Source of the DNA: Dasypus novemcinctus
Taxonomy: Eukaryota; Chordata; Mammalia; Cingulata; Dasypodidae
NCBI RefSeq assembly: GCF_030445035.2
Contig: NC_080682.1
Span: 31,106,770-31,170,769, forward strand
Direction: 5' to 3'
Length of the DNA: 64,000 nucleotides
Below the pieces are notes generated by a model. It had not been told where the DNA came from, ran no database searches, and worked only from the letters and a program-made list of their open reading frames with translations. A program made the translations under genes and the position numbers. Positions 12,916-24,379 of the stretch are shown here, piece by piece; position 1 is the first letter of the stretch, and each line of letters starts with the position of its first letter.

Positions 12916-13092
12916 GATGCAGCAAGATGATGCAACAAAAAGAGACACAGATTCCCAATGCTGCTGACAAGAATATAAGTGGACACAGAAGAACACACAG
13001 TGGATGGACACAGACAGCAGACAACTCGGGGGGGGGGGGTGGGTAGGGAGAAGGGGAGAGAAATAAATAAAATAAATAAATCTTTAAAAACA
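12916..13092 (+). mobile_element. DAS-type SINE, 3' half only, fused to an LTR fragment
   Basis: The sequence begins in mid-body ('gatgcagcaagatgatg') and runs through the G-rich part to the 'aaataaataaatctttaaaaa' tail region. The tRNA-like head is missing. The head-less start abutting an LTR fragment suggests 5' truncation or a later deletion. Confidence 0.8.
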
Positions 13093-16000
13093 ATAATCCA
13101 TTGTGTGAATAAACCACAGTTTGTTTTTCTATTTTTCAGTTGATAGACAACTGGGTTGTTTCCAACTATTGGCAATTGTGAATAATGCTGCTAAGTACAT
13201 AGGTGTTCAGATATCTATTCATTTCAATGCTCTCAGTTCTTCTGGGTATATATCCAATAGTAATTTTGCAGGGTCACATGGCAAATCTATATTCAACTTC
13301 TTTAGGAACTGCTGAACAGTCCTCCACGTGGCAGTACCATTCTGCATTCCTCCCAAAATAACTATTCCTATCTCTCCACATCCTCTCCAATACTTGTAGT
13401 TCTCTGTCTTTTTAATAGGGGCCATTCTAATAGGTATGAAAAGATATCTCATTGTAGTTTTGGTTTGCATTTCCCTAATACTCAGTGATGTTGAATATTT
13501 TTTCATGTGTTTTCTTTTATTTTTTTTGCCGTTTATATCTCTTCTTTAGACAAATGTGTATTCAAGTCTATTGCCCATTTTTAAATAGAGCTGTCTATCT
13601 TGTTATTGTTGAGTTATAACATCTCCCTATATATCATGGATATTAAACACTAGCTGGACATCTGGTTTCCAAATATTTTCTCCCATTGATTGGGTCAACT
13701 GCCTTTCATCCTTTTGAGAATGTTGTGAGATGCAAAAGTGTTTACTTTTAAGGAGGTCCTATTTATCTGTTGTTTTTTTTTTTTTCTTGTTACATGTGCT
13801 TTGGGTGTAAGGTCCAAGAAACCACCACCAACCACAAAGTATTTATGGTTTCCCTATATTTTCTTCTAGGAGATTTGGTACTGGCTTTTGGGTTTATGTC
13901 TTTGATTCATTTTGGGTTTATTCCTTTACAGGGGTGAGATAAGGGCCCTCTTTCTTTCTTCTGGTTAAAAATATCCAGTTCTCCCAGCACCATTTGTTGA
14001 AGATAATGTCTTGTCCCTTTAATATGGATTTGGTGTGTTTGTCAAAACCCAGACCAGAGAGGTGAAGGTTCACATTTGGATTCTCAATTCTATTTCACTG
14101 ATTGATGTGTCTATCTCTATGCCAGTACCATGCTGTTTTGACCACTTTAACTGTGCAATATATTTCAAGGTCAGGTAATGAAATTCCTCCCATGTTGCTC
14201 TTCTTTTTTAGAATGTTTTTGGCTATTTAGTTGCACTTTCACTTCCAAATGAATTTGGTAGTTGCTTTTTCTATTTTTGTAAAGTAGGTTATAGGAATCT
14301 TGATTGGCATTGCATTGAATTTATAATTCCATTTGGTTGGGATTGACATCTTCATGATATTTAGCTTTTCAACCTATGAACAAGGGATGTCTTTCCATTT
14401 GTTTAGATCTTCATTGATTTCTTTTAGCATTGTTTTGTTTTTTTCTGTGTATACTTCTCTGGTTAAATTGATTCTGAGGTAACTGAGTCTTTTTGTTGCT
14501 ATTGTAAATGGAATCATTACCTGATTTTCTCTTCAAATTGTTCAATATTAATGTAAAAAACATTACTGATTTTTGCACATTTATCATGTATCTTACCACT
14601 TTGCTGAACTCATTAACTCATTTATCATTTCAAGTAGTTTTGTTGTAGACATTTAGAATTTTCTAAATATAAGATCATGTCATCTGCAAATAGTGAGAGT
14701 TTTACTCTCTCTTTTCCAATTTGGATGCCTTAATTTTTTTCTTGTCTAATTGCTCTAGCTATAACTTCTAGTACAATGTTGAATAACAATGGCAACAGTG
14801 GACATGCTTTTCTTGTTCCTGATCTTAGAGGCAAAGTTTTCAGTCTTTCTCCATAGAGTAAGATATTGGCTGTGGGTTTTTCATTTAAGACTTTTATCAT
14901 AGTGAGGACTTTTCCTTCTATTCCTATCTTTTGAAGTATTTTTATCATGAGTGATCTTGGATTTTGTTGAATGCCTTTTCTAGAGATCCTGTGGGATTTT
15001 TCTTTCAATTTGTTAATATGGTGGGTTACGTTGATTGATTTTTATTTTTATGTTGAACTAGCCTTGCATACCAGGAAAAAATCCAATTTGGTTGTGATAT
15101 GTGATATCTTTTGATATGCTGTTGGATTTGATTTACAAGGATTTTGTTGAGAATTTTTTCACCTATGTTCATTAGATAGCTTTGTAAATTTATTTTCTTG
15201 TAATGTCTTTATCTGGCTTTGGGTGATTTTGGCTTCATAAAAGTGTTTGGTAATTTCTCCTCCTCTTCACTTTTTTTGGAAAATTTTAAACAGGATTGGT
15301 GTTAATAGTTTTCAAAATGCTTGGTAGAATTCACCTGTGAAGCCATCTGGTCCTGGACTTTTCTTGTTGGGAGATCCTTGATGACAGATTCAATCTCTTT
15401 AAACGTGATTGGTTTCATAAGTACTTGTATTTCTTGTAGCATCACGTTAGGCTGTTTTTGCATTTCTTGGAATATGCCCATTTCATCTAGGTTTTCTAGT
15501 TTGTTGGCATACAGTTTCTCATAATATCCTTTTATGAACCTTTTTATTTCTGTGGGGTCGGTCATAACTTCCTGCCTTTCATTTCTGGTTGTATTTATTG
15601 GTATCTTCTCTCTTTTTTCACTATTAGTGTAGCTAGGAGTTTGACAATTTTATTGATCTTCTCAAACAACCAGGTTTTGTTTTGTTGATTTTCTCTATTT
15701 TTGTTGTTGCTATTCTCAATTTCATTTATTTCTACTCTAATATTTATTATTTCTTTCCTTCTGTTTGCTTTGGGATTCTTTTTGTTGTTGTTGTTGTTAT
15801 TTTCCTAATTTCTCTAGTTGCTCAGTAATCTTTAATTTAGTTCTTTCTTCTTTTTTAAAATAGGTTTTTAGGGCTATAAATTTCCTTCTCAAGATTCTCT
15901 TCACTGTATCCCATTAGTTTTGATAAGTTGTTTTCTCATTCCATTTGTCTCAATATACTTACTAATTTCATTTGCAAATTCTTCTTTGACCCACTGGTTA

Positions 16001-19000
16001 TTTAGGAGTGTTTTGTTTAACCTCCAAATATTGCAAATTTCCTGTCTATCATTGATTTCCAGTTTCATTCCATTATGATCTGAGAAGGTACTTTGAAAAA
16101 TTTCAATCTTTTTATATTTATTGGTAGTTTCATTGTGCCCTAACATGTGGGTCTGTCCTGAAGAAAGATCCATGGGCCATTGAGAAAAACGTATATGTCT
16201 GTTAGGTCTAACTAGGTTATATTGTTCAAGTTCTCTATTTCCTTATTGATCTTCTGTCTAGTTATATCTAACTATATGAGTGGTTTGTTGAAGTCTCCAG
16301 TGATTATTGTAGAGATGTTTATTTCTTCCTTCAGTTTTGCCAGAGTTTGTCTCATGTATTTTGGGGCACCCTGGTTAGGTGTGTAGATATTTATGACTGC
16401 TAGTTCTTCCAGGTTGATTATCCCTTTCATTAATATATAATGGTCTTCTCTATCTTATAATTTATTGCATTTAAAGCCTGTTTCATTGATATTAGTTTAT
16501 CTAACCCTGCTTTTTTTTGGTTACTATTTGCATGGAGTATCTTTTCCTAACCTTTCACTTTCAGCTGGTTTGTATCTCTAGGTCTGAGATGAGTCTCTTG
16601 TAAATAGTATGCAGAGGACTCATGTTTTGTTTGTTATTGTCCATTCTGTAAACCTATATCTTTTGATTGGGGAGCTTAATTCATTCACATCCAATGGTAT
16701 TACTGTGAATGTATTATTCACTTCTACCATTTTTTTGTTTTTGTTTTTGTATGTCATGTCATATTTGTGTCTGTCTTTTTACTCTTTTGATTATCCTTTG
16801 CACTATTATTTTTTCTATCTTCTCCAAGCCTCTCTTTCCTATCTTTTTCTTTAAGTCTCTAAGGGCTTCTTTAATACATCCTGCAAAGGGGGATTCTTTT
16901 TTATGAACTCTCTTAGTTTGTGTTTGTTTGAGAATATTTTATACTCATCTTCATATTGAAGCACAGTTTTGTTGGATTAAGAATTCTTGGTTGGCAATTT
17001 TTCTCTTTCAGAATCTTAATTGTATCATATCACTGTCTTCTCTCTTTCATGGTTTTGGATGAGAAATCTGAGCTAAGTCTTATTAGGCATCCTTTATATG
17101 TGATAGTTTGCTTCTCCTTTGCTGCTCTCAGAATTTCCTCTTTATCTTTGACATTTGACATTCTGAGTAGTGTGTGTCTTGGAGTCAGTCCTTCTTGGTT
17201 TATTCTTATTGGGGTACAGTGCACTCCATAGAAATGTAAGTTCATTTCTTTCATGACAGTTGAGGAATTTTCAGCTATTATTTCCTCAAATATTCTTTCT
17301 GCCCCTTTTGCTCTCTCTTCTCCTCCTGGAAGAACCATGACAAGTGTGTTGTTCTGTTTCATGTTGTCATTCAACTCGCTGAATTCCTATGAAATTTTTT
17401 CCATTCTTTTCTCTCCTTCAGGTTCAGCTGTTCTGTCTTCAGTATCACTTATTCTTTCTTCTATCATTTCAAGTCTGCTTTTGTATGCCTCTATTGTGTT
17501 TTTTTTTAATCTCATCTATTGTGTCTTTAATTCCAATGAACTCTGTTACTTTTCTATTCAGGATTTCAAATTCTTTTTTGCGCTCATTCAATGTCTTCTT
17601 GATATCATTTATCTCTGTAGCCATGTTGTCTTTCAAATCATGAATTAGCTTTTGGAAATTTTTGTGCATCTCTTTAATTAGTCATCTCAAATCCTGCATC
17701 TCTTATGGGACTTTAAGATATTCCTTTTCTTGGATTACATCTTCCATTTTCTTAGTATGGCTCAACATTTTTGGCTGATGTTTAATCTTTGATGATTAGA
17801 ATGGTAGTTTACTCAAATTCACCATTTCTTTCTCTTTTGTAGGGATTTAGTGGCAGTAGACTGTGTGTTATAGCTGCTATTTAATTATTGGTTCAACATC
17901 AATTTTTAGGATTGTCCCTGTTACATGCTCTAATCTGGGCTTTCGTCCAGGTAATGGGTACAGACTTGCTTCCTAAGATCTTTGGGGATGGAGGCTATGA
18001 AGGCCAGAAAAAGACTCTCTTACTTTTAATTTTCTCACATGCACTTCCACAGTCTGCCAGAAGATGGCACTCTTTGGCAGCCCTCTCACTTCGAAGCCTT
18101 GTCAGTGTGTGTTTGCTGCAACACTGACAGGATCAAAGTGATAAAGGATCCTGCCTGGAGGCTAATAGCCTTGTAATTCAAATTTTCTCAGAGACAGTTC
18201 TTCAGATTTCTCTGGCAGTCCCCTCCCTTTTTCTGGGTAGGAAATAATTCCACTCCCTTATGTGTCCTCAACAGTCAGTCCTGGCCAGTAGAGAAGGAGA
18301 TTAAGAGTGTCAGATCTCTTTAGTGTGGAATATCTTTAGTCTCTTGCTGACTCCTAAGGCAAAAAATGAAACAATCCTACCCAAACTGGAAGGGCTCCTG
18401 GGACACAGTAGACCAAATTTGTGAGTCAGAAACTGAGTCAGTCTTAGGGTATGTCCCTTTGCTCCCCTTTCTTGGGGCAATGGACCCTTGGAGCCTCCTT
18501 TGTCTGTAGCCAGCTTAGAGGCTTGAGAATTCGAAAGTGTCTTTAGTGTGGGGAAGAGTGCTGGCAGAAGCAGCCACTGGTTTCAAATCAGTTTTCCATT
18601 GTGATTTCCCTCCTTTGTCTATCTCTTCTCAGTAGTGTCTATTCTTTGCTTGGTGTTCTAAACCCTAGAAAAAATTTTCCAGGCCATTTCAGCCTGTCCT
18701 GTAGCTATTTTTCTGGGAGAAAAGAGAGTTCCTTGTCTTTCTAGTCTGTCCTCTTCTCAGAAGTCCCTCCAAAGTAGATTTTAAACACAAAATTGTTATA
18801 ACAGATGAAGAATTTCATTGTATATTAATGAAAGGGGCAATTCACCAAGAAGAAATAACTATGACAAATATGTATGCAACTAATCTGGATCTCCAAGAAA
18901 CAAAAGACACATACTGAAAAAACTGAAAGAAGAAATGGGTGTCTCTATAATAAGAGTTGGAAAATTTAATACACCCATGTCCACATTGGATAAAACAACC

Positions 19001-21245
19001 AATCTGAGGTTAAAAAAAGAAAAAAAAAGCTTGAATATTAATAAACCTAATAGACATTTATAGAGCCTTACACCCCAAACAGCAGGATATACATACTTGT
19101 CAAGTGGATCCTTCTCCAATATAGAAAACATGTTGTGTTATAAGACAGGTGTCAATAAATTTAAAAGATTAAAATGATTAAAAACACTTTTTCTGATCAT
19201 AATGGAATGAAGCTGGAAATCAGTAATGGACAGAAAAAGGGAAAATACACAAATATATGATGATTAAACAACACATTCTTAAATTATCAATAGATCAAAA
19301 AGAATTTGCCAAAAGAATCAGTAAATATCTTTAGATGAATTAAAATGAGAATGCATCATGTCAAAATTTGTGGGATATAGCAAAAGTAGTGCTGAGAGGG
19401 AAATTTATAGCCCACAATGCTTACATTAAAAAAAAGAATTAGCTAAAATTGAAGACCAAACTGCATACTTAGAGAAACTAGAGGAAAAAAAACTAGTAAA
19501 CTAATCACAAAGCAAGTAGAAAAAAATAAATGAAGGTTAGAACAGAAATCAATGAAACTGAGAATAAAAATAGAGAATCAACAAAACCAAAGTTGGTTCT
19601 TTGAGAAAATCAACAAAATCTAAAAACATTTAGCAAGACTGACAAAGAAGAAAAAAAGAAGTGATATAAACAAATAAAATAAAAGTGAAAAGGGGGCCAT
19701 CACTGACTCTGAAGAAATGTGAGATCATAAAAGTATACTATGAACAATTGTATATCAAAAACTACCAAGTGTAGATGAAATGGACAAATTCCTAGAAACA
19801 CATGAACAGCCTACACTGACTGTAGAAGAAAGAGAAGACCTCAACAAACTAATCACAAGTAAAGAGATTGAAACAGTCATTAAAACCTCCCCCAAATGAA
19901 AAGCCCAGTAACCGAGGGCCAGATTGCTTCACAGTTAATGTCTAACAATCATTCAAAGATGGTCTAATATCAATCTTGCTCAAGCTCTTCCAAAAAATTG
20001 AACAGGAAAGAATGCCACCAGTATCATTCTATGAAGCTAACATCATCTTAATAGAAAAAACAGATAAAGATACTGCAAAAAAAAAAAAAATGACAGATCA
20101 ATTTTTCTAATGAGTATAGGTGCAAAAATCTTCAGCAAAATACTTCCAAAATGAATACAAAAGCACAATAAAAGAATTATGTACCATAATCCAGTGGATA
20201 TTATCCCAGGTATGCAAGGGTGGTTCAACACAGAAAAAATGACTTAGTGTAATAAACCATATTAATAGTTTGAAGAAGAAAAATCACATGAACATCTTGA
20301 TTGATATGGAAAAAGGTATTTGACAAAGTATAACATCCTTTCCTGATGAAGGCACTCCAAAAGATAGGCATAGAAAGAAACTTTCTCAATATGGTAAAGT
20401 GCATATGTGAAGCACCCACAGTTAACATTATACTGGACAGTGAAAGACTGAAAGCTTTCCCACTAAGATCAGGAACAAGACAAGGGTGCCCACTGTTGCC
20501 ACTGTTATTCAATATTGTGCTAAAAGTTCTAACTAGGGTAATTATGAAATTAAAAGAAATAGAAGGTATCCAAATAGGATAGGAAGAAGTAAACCTTTTG
20601 CTCTTCACTGATGATATGATCCTATATCTAGAAAATCCTGAAAAATCCACATAAAAAACTACTGGAACTAATAGCAAAGTGGCAGGTTACAAGATTAATA
20701 TACAAAAACCAGTAGTATTTCTATATATGATGATAAGCAAACTGAGGAGGAAGTCAGAAAAAAATTCAGTTATAATAGCAACTCAAAAAATCACATTTTA
20801 GTAATAAACTAAACCAAGGATAAATGACCTGTATTCAGAAAACTAGAAAACATTGCTTAAAAAAACAAAAACAAAAAAATACTTAAATAAATGGAAGGAC
20901 ATTCTCTTTTCATGGGTTGGAGAACTAAACATCATTAAGATGTCAATTCTACCCAAATTGATTTACAGATTCAATGTAATCCCAATAAAAATCTCAAAAA
21001 CTGTTTTTGCAGAAATGGAAAATGCAAACACATAATTTATTTGTGTGGGTGAAGGGCCCCAAATAGCCAAAAATAGCTTTAAAAAGAAGAATGAAGTTGG
21101 AAGACTCTCACTTCCTGACTTTAAAGAATATTATTAAGCTACAGTGATTAAAAACAACATGGTATTGGCATAAAGACATATTGACAAATGGAATTGAATC
21201 AAGAACTCAATACTAGACCCTAAGATCTACCACAGAGTGATTTTT

Positions 21246-21823
21246 CCCCATAGATTAGTCTTTTATTGGTTACCAACATGTCATACATAAAGAATATAAG
21301 CACTAAGAAAAAATCAAAGAATATAAGTACTAAGCAAAAATCAATAAAAAAGAATATAAGCACTAAGCAAAAATGTCATGTTCACATTTTCCACCTAATA
21401 ATCAGCAAGATGCCTTTCAGCCTGCCTCTTCCCATGTGTTTCTCCCAAATCTAGGTCCATTATCACAGTTGAGGATAGCTTTCTAATTTTCAGAGATCTA
21501 TTCCTGAAATAAGCTGGTATCTTCAGATTTGTTAACACTATGGAAACTCAGGAGTAACCAGGTCCTGAGGCTCCTGCCTTTCAATACCTGGTCATGATCT
21601 CCAGAATACTCATTCCTCCAAAAGATCATAGTCATCTCAGAATCTTCATTCAGCACAGCTGAGAAATGGTGTATACAATGGAAGTTGTCTTTCTCTGAAA
21701 TGTTGCAGATCAGTTAGAGCATATAGGATGGTGACCATGAGGGAAAACTGTCATTCCAGGCTCCTTTTTGACTATAGTAGTTAGGGGGAAGGCATCTGCA
21801 GATTCAATAGTTGATGCTGACTA
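21246..21823 (-). pseudogene. Unidentified 5'-truncated retrocopy (processed pseudogene) in L1 ORF2
   Basis: L1 sequence is interrupted here and resumes at about 21824. 'tgattttt' is present on both sides (21238-21245 and 21825-21832), a candidate target-site duplication. On the minus strand the insert ends with 'aaccaataaaagac', an AATAAA signal about 18 bases before the junction, as in an mRNA 3' end. No splice-like gaps or coding frame were recognised, so it is probably a 3'-UTR-only copy of a host mRNA. It contains three imperfect copies of an about 30-base unit with 'gaatataagcactaagc' near 21290-21375. The parent gene was not recognised. Confidence 0.55.
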
Positions 21824-22668
21824 ATGATTTTTGACAATGCTGTCAAACTGCCAATCTTGGGCAGAACAGTCTATCCATCAAATGGCATGGGGAGAACTAG
21901 ATATCTATACTCAAAAGAAAGAAAGAGGATCCCTATATCACACCTTATACAAAAATTAACTCAGAAATAGATTAATGATTTAAATATAAAAGCTACAACC
22001 ATAGAACTCCTAGAAGAAAATTAGGAAACATCCTCAAGATCTTTTATTAGGCAGTAGTTTCTTAAAACTTACCCCCAAAACAAGAGCAATGAAAGAAAAC
22101 AATAGGTAAATGGGACCTCTTCAAAATGAAACACTTTTGTTCTTCAGAAGACTTTTCAAGAAAATAAAAAGGCAGTCTATTCAGTGGGAGAAAATATTTG
22201 GAAACTACATATCCTATTAGGGTTTAATATCCATATTATTTTTTTAAAAATCATACAACTCAATGATAAAAGGACAAGCAGCCCAGTTTAAGAAGGGCAA
22301 GCGTCTTATGTGGACATTTCTTCAGAGAAGAGATGAAGATGGCCAGAAGTCACATTGAGGGATGTTTGGTGCTGCTGACTTTTGGGGAAATTCAGATAAA
22401 GGCTACAATGAAATACCATTTCACTCCTTACAAAATGAACATTATTTGAGAGGCACAAGACTGCAGGTGCCGAAGTGTATTTGGGAAAGTCAGAAACTCC
22501 TTCACTGTTGGTGGTAGTGTGGAAAAATGCAGCCTCTGTGTGGCTGTATCTCAGGAAGCTGGGGGTGGAAATGGCTTATGATCCCTGTTGTTAACAATGT
22601 ATTCAGAGGTATTGAGAGAAGGGTCCTGGTGGCATTATTCAGGTTTGCTAAAGTATGGAACCCACCTG

Positions 22669-23510
22669 TGCGGTCACCCCTCGGGCTGAAGTGTGGTTTG
22701 CTGGCCTGGCGGGGGAGCAGCCGCGGCAGGCCAAGCTGCTGCCCCCATAATAGGGTGGCTGGTCGGACTCACTGCCACCCCTGAAGGGAGCTCAGCATGG
22801 GCGCAGAGTGCCCTCGGGACTCCCCTTCTCGGCAGCCATGCTTCCGCAGCTGCCCCTCCTCCCGGATGGCACCACACGATGCCTGTGGGGTGGCACCCTT
22901 CTTCTTCTTTCTCCCTGTGCAGGCGCAGGGCAGAAAAATCCAGTCTGCCTTCCCCCCCCCCCCCGACAGCAGCAACAGCCAGGCGTGAGCAGAAAAATCC
23001 AGTCTGCCCTTTCCTGCCCCTTCCCCCAGCAACAGCAACAGCCAATCCCTAACCACCACCCCTCCCCCATCCAGCACCTCCCACTAAACCTTCGCCGGCA
23101 ACCAATCAGAACAGGGCGTGGCTTCGACCAATCAGCCTTCCCCAGCCCCTATAAAACTATTGCCTCTCCCTCAATAAAGTGGACTTGCGTGTTTACCTTG
23201 CCTCCGCGGTAGTTCTTCTGCCGTGCGCCCTCCAGTCCTGAGAGCCCCCGACAAGGACCTGGCCTCCCTTGTCCCCAGTTTGTCGCCTGCTTCTCCGGGC
23301 GACCCCTTCATCGCCGGCTTCGCCGGGCGATCCCGTCAGCCGAACCACGCAACCCCTGTGAGACCGACCCCTCATCTGCTGCCGGACCGACCGCTCGTCC
23401 CAAGTGGGACCGACCCCTCGTCCCAAGTGGGACCGACCCCTCGTCCTAAGCTGGACCGACCCCTCGTCCGCAGCCAGACCCCACCTCTACCGACCGAGCA
23501 AGCCGCCGCA
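22669..23510 (+). mobile_element. Solo LTR of ERV2 (class II) type in the L1 3' end
   Basis: An 842-base GC-rich block begins 'tgcgg' and ends 'ccgca'. It is flanked by the perfect 6-base repeat 'cacctg' (22663-22668 and 23511-23516). A 6-base duplication is typical of class II (beta-like) retroviruses. It carries a CCAAT-like pair near 23100-23130, 'tataaaac' near 23151 and 'tcaataaag' near 23171. It is a fossil LTR with no internal region. The long proline-rich frames over it are composition artefacts. Confidence 0.85.
23360..23485 (+). repeat. Minisatellite inside the solo LTR
   Basis: About five tandem units of roughly 22-23 bases centred on 'gaccgacccctcgtcc', with 'aagtgg' or 'aagctgg' variation, lie in the part of the LTR downstream of the poly(A) signal. 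This is array growth by replication slippage within the LTR. Confidence 0.75.
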
Positions 23511-24019
23511 CACCTGAGTGTCCACCAACCAATGAATGGATAGACAATTTGTGGCAAATGCATACAATGCAGTGCTATTCAGCTATAAGGAGAGGTGAAT
23601 TTGAGATGCATCTGGCAGCATAGATTAGTCTTGAGGATATTATGTTGAGTGGAGTGAGCCAGAAATGGAAGAAAAAATGTTGTATGGCCTCACTAATAAA
23701 AACTAAATGTCTAATACCAACTAAATATGATGGGTAAACTCCAGAGTACAGATTACTAGGACATAGAATGTAGGTTGAGTATGGGAGTTGATGCTTAAAT
23801 ATGAAGAATTTTTAAAAAGGTTTATTGCAAAAGTGTGGAAATGAATAGAGTTGATAGTAGCATGATTATAGTGCACATAATTAACACTGTCAATTCATAA
23901 ATGTAATTTTGGCTGAAAGAGGTATTCTGTGGATGTAAATGTCAATTGAAAGGAAGCTATACAATAATCTAAAGAATGTATAACAGTTTGTGTATGAAGA
24001 TTGTGGTTAAGAGGATGAT

Positions 24020-24365
24020 TTAAAATTTTCTTGCATTGTGCCATTCATCGACATCATATCCACTATCATTTTTGTCTTTATTTTTTAATGTTACATTCAA
24101 AAAATATGAGGTACCCATATACCTCACACCCTCCTCACCCCACTCCTCCCCCCATAACAACAACCTCCTCCATCATCATGAGACATTCATTGCACTTGGT
24201 AAATACATCTCTGAGCACCGCTGCACCTCATGGTCAATGGTCCACATCATAGTCCATACTCTCCCACAGTTCCCCCAGTGGGCCATGGGAGGACATACAA
24301 TGTCCGGTAACTGTCCCTGCAGCACCACCCAGGACAACTCCAAGTCCTGAAAATGCTCTCGCCCC
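24020..24365 (-). mobile_element. L1 3'-UTR type repeat, antisense fragment
   Basis: Complement of the lineage-type L1 3' end, closely matching 32510-32810 with 'atgttacattcaaaaaa', 'cccagtgggccat' and 'agtcctgaaaatg'. It stops abruptly near 24365, where sequence resembling the 5' part of L1 starts in the same orientation. Confidence 0.65.
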
Positions 24366-24379
24366 CCATGACATGCAAT

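Larger units (their letters stand above)
12271..18776 (-). mobile_element. Near full-length antisense L1 inside the sense L1
   Basis: Reading leftwards: 5' UTR about 18776-17750, ORF1 about 17750-16950 (the 114-residue frame at 17374-17030 carries the ORF1 RNA-binding and C-terminal region), ORF2 about 16900-13100 and a 3' UTR to 12271. Within ORF2 the endonuclease C-terminal part (16173-15901, with 'SDHNGMKLEI') and the RT segment (15008-14730, with 'SGTR' and 'CPLLPLLFN') are recognisable. 'agatttta' flanks both ends (12264-12271 and about 18776-18783). The sense L1 continues across it. ORFs are broken by many stops. Confidence 0.75.
10915..24015 (+). mobile_element. Sense L1, 5'-truncated, split by four later insertions
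   Basis: One L1 can be followed in pieces: ORF1 remains 10915-11638, the start of ORF2 12084-12270, most of ORF2 from the endonuclease through reverse transcriptase 18777-21245, the ORF2 end 21824-22668, and the 3' end 23511-24015. The RT core is visible near 20460-20620 as 'SGTRQGCP' and an 'FTDD' box where active L1s have FADD. Multiple stops and frameshifts make it inactive. Its own sequence is only about 4.7 kb of the 13 kb span. The interruptions are a SINE, an antisense L1, a retrocopy and a solo LTR, each described separately. Confidence 0.75.

Noticed and set aside
20225-20677. 150-residue minus-strand frame
   Set aside because: It is the antisense shadow of the L1 reverse transcriptase region read on the plus strand.
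21290-21375. Three spaced 30-base repeats, considered as a CRISPR-like array
   Set aside because: The copies are imperfect and abut without unique spacers, in a mammalian retrocopy.
22674-23563. Several frames of 92-134 residues on both strands
   Set aside because: All lie in the GC-rich solo LTR (and its minisatellite) and are open because of base composition.
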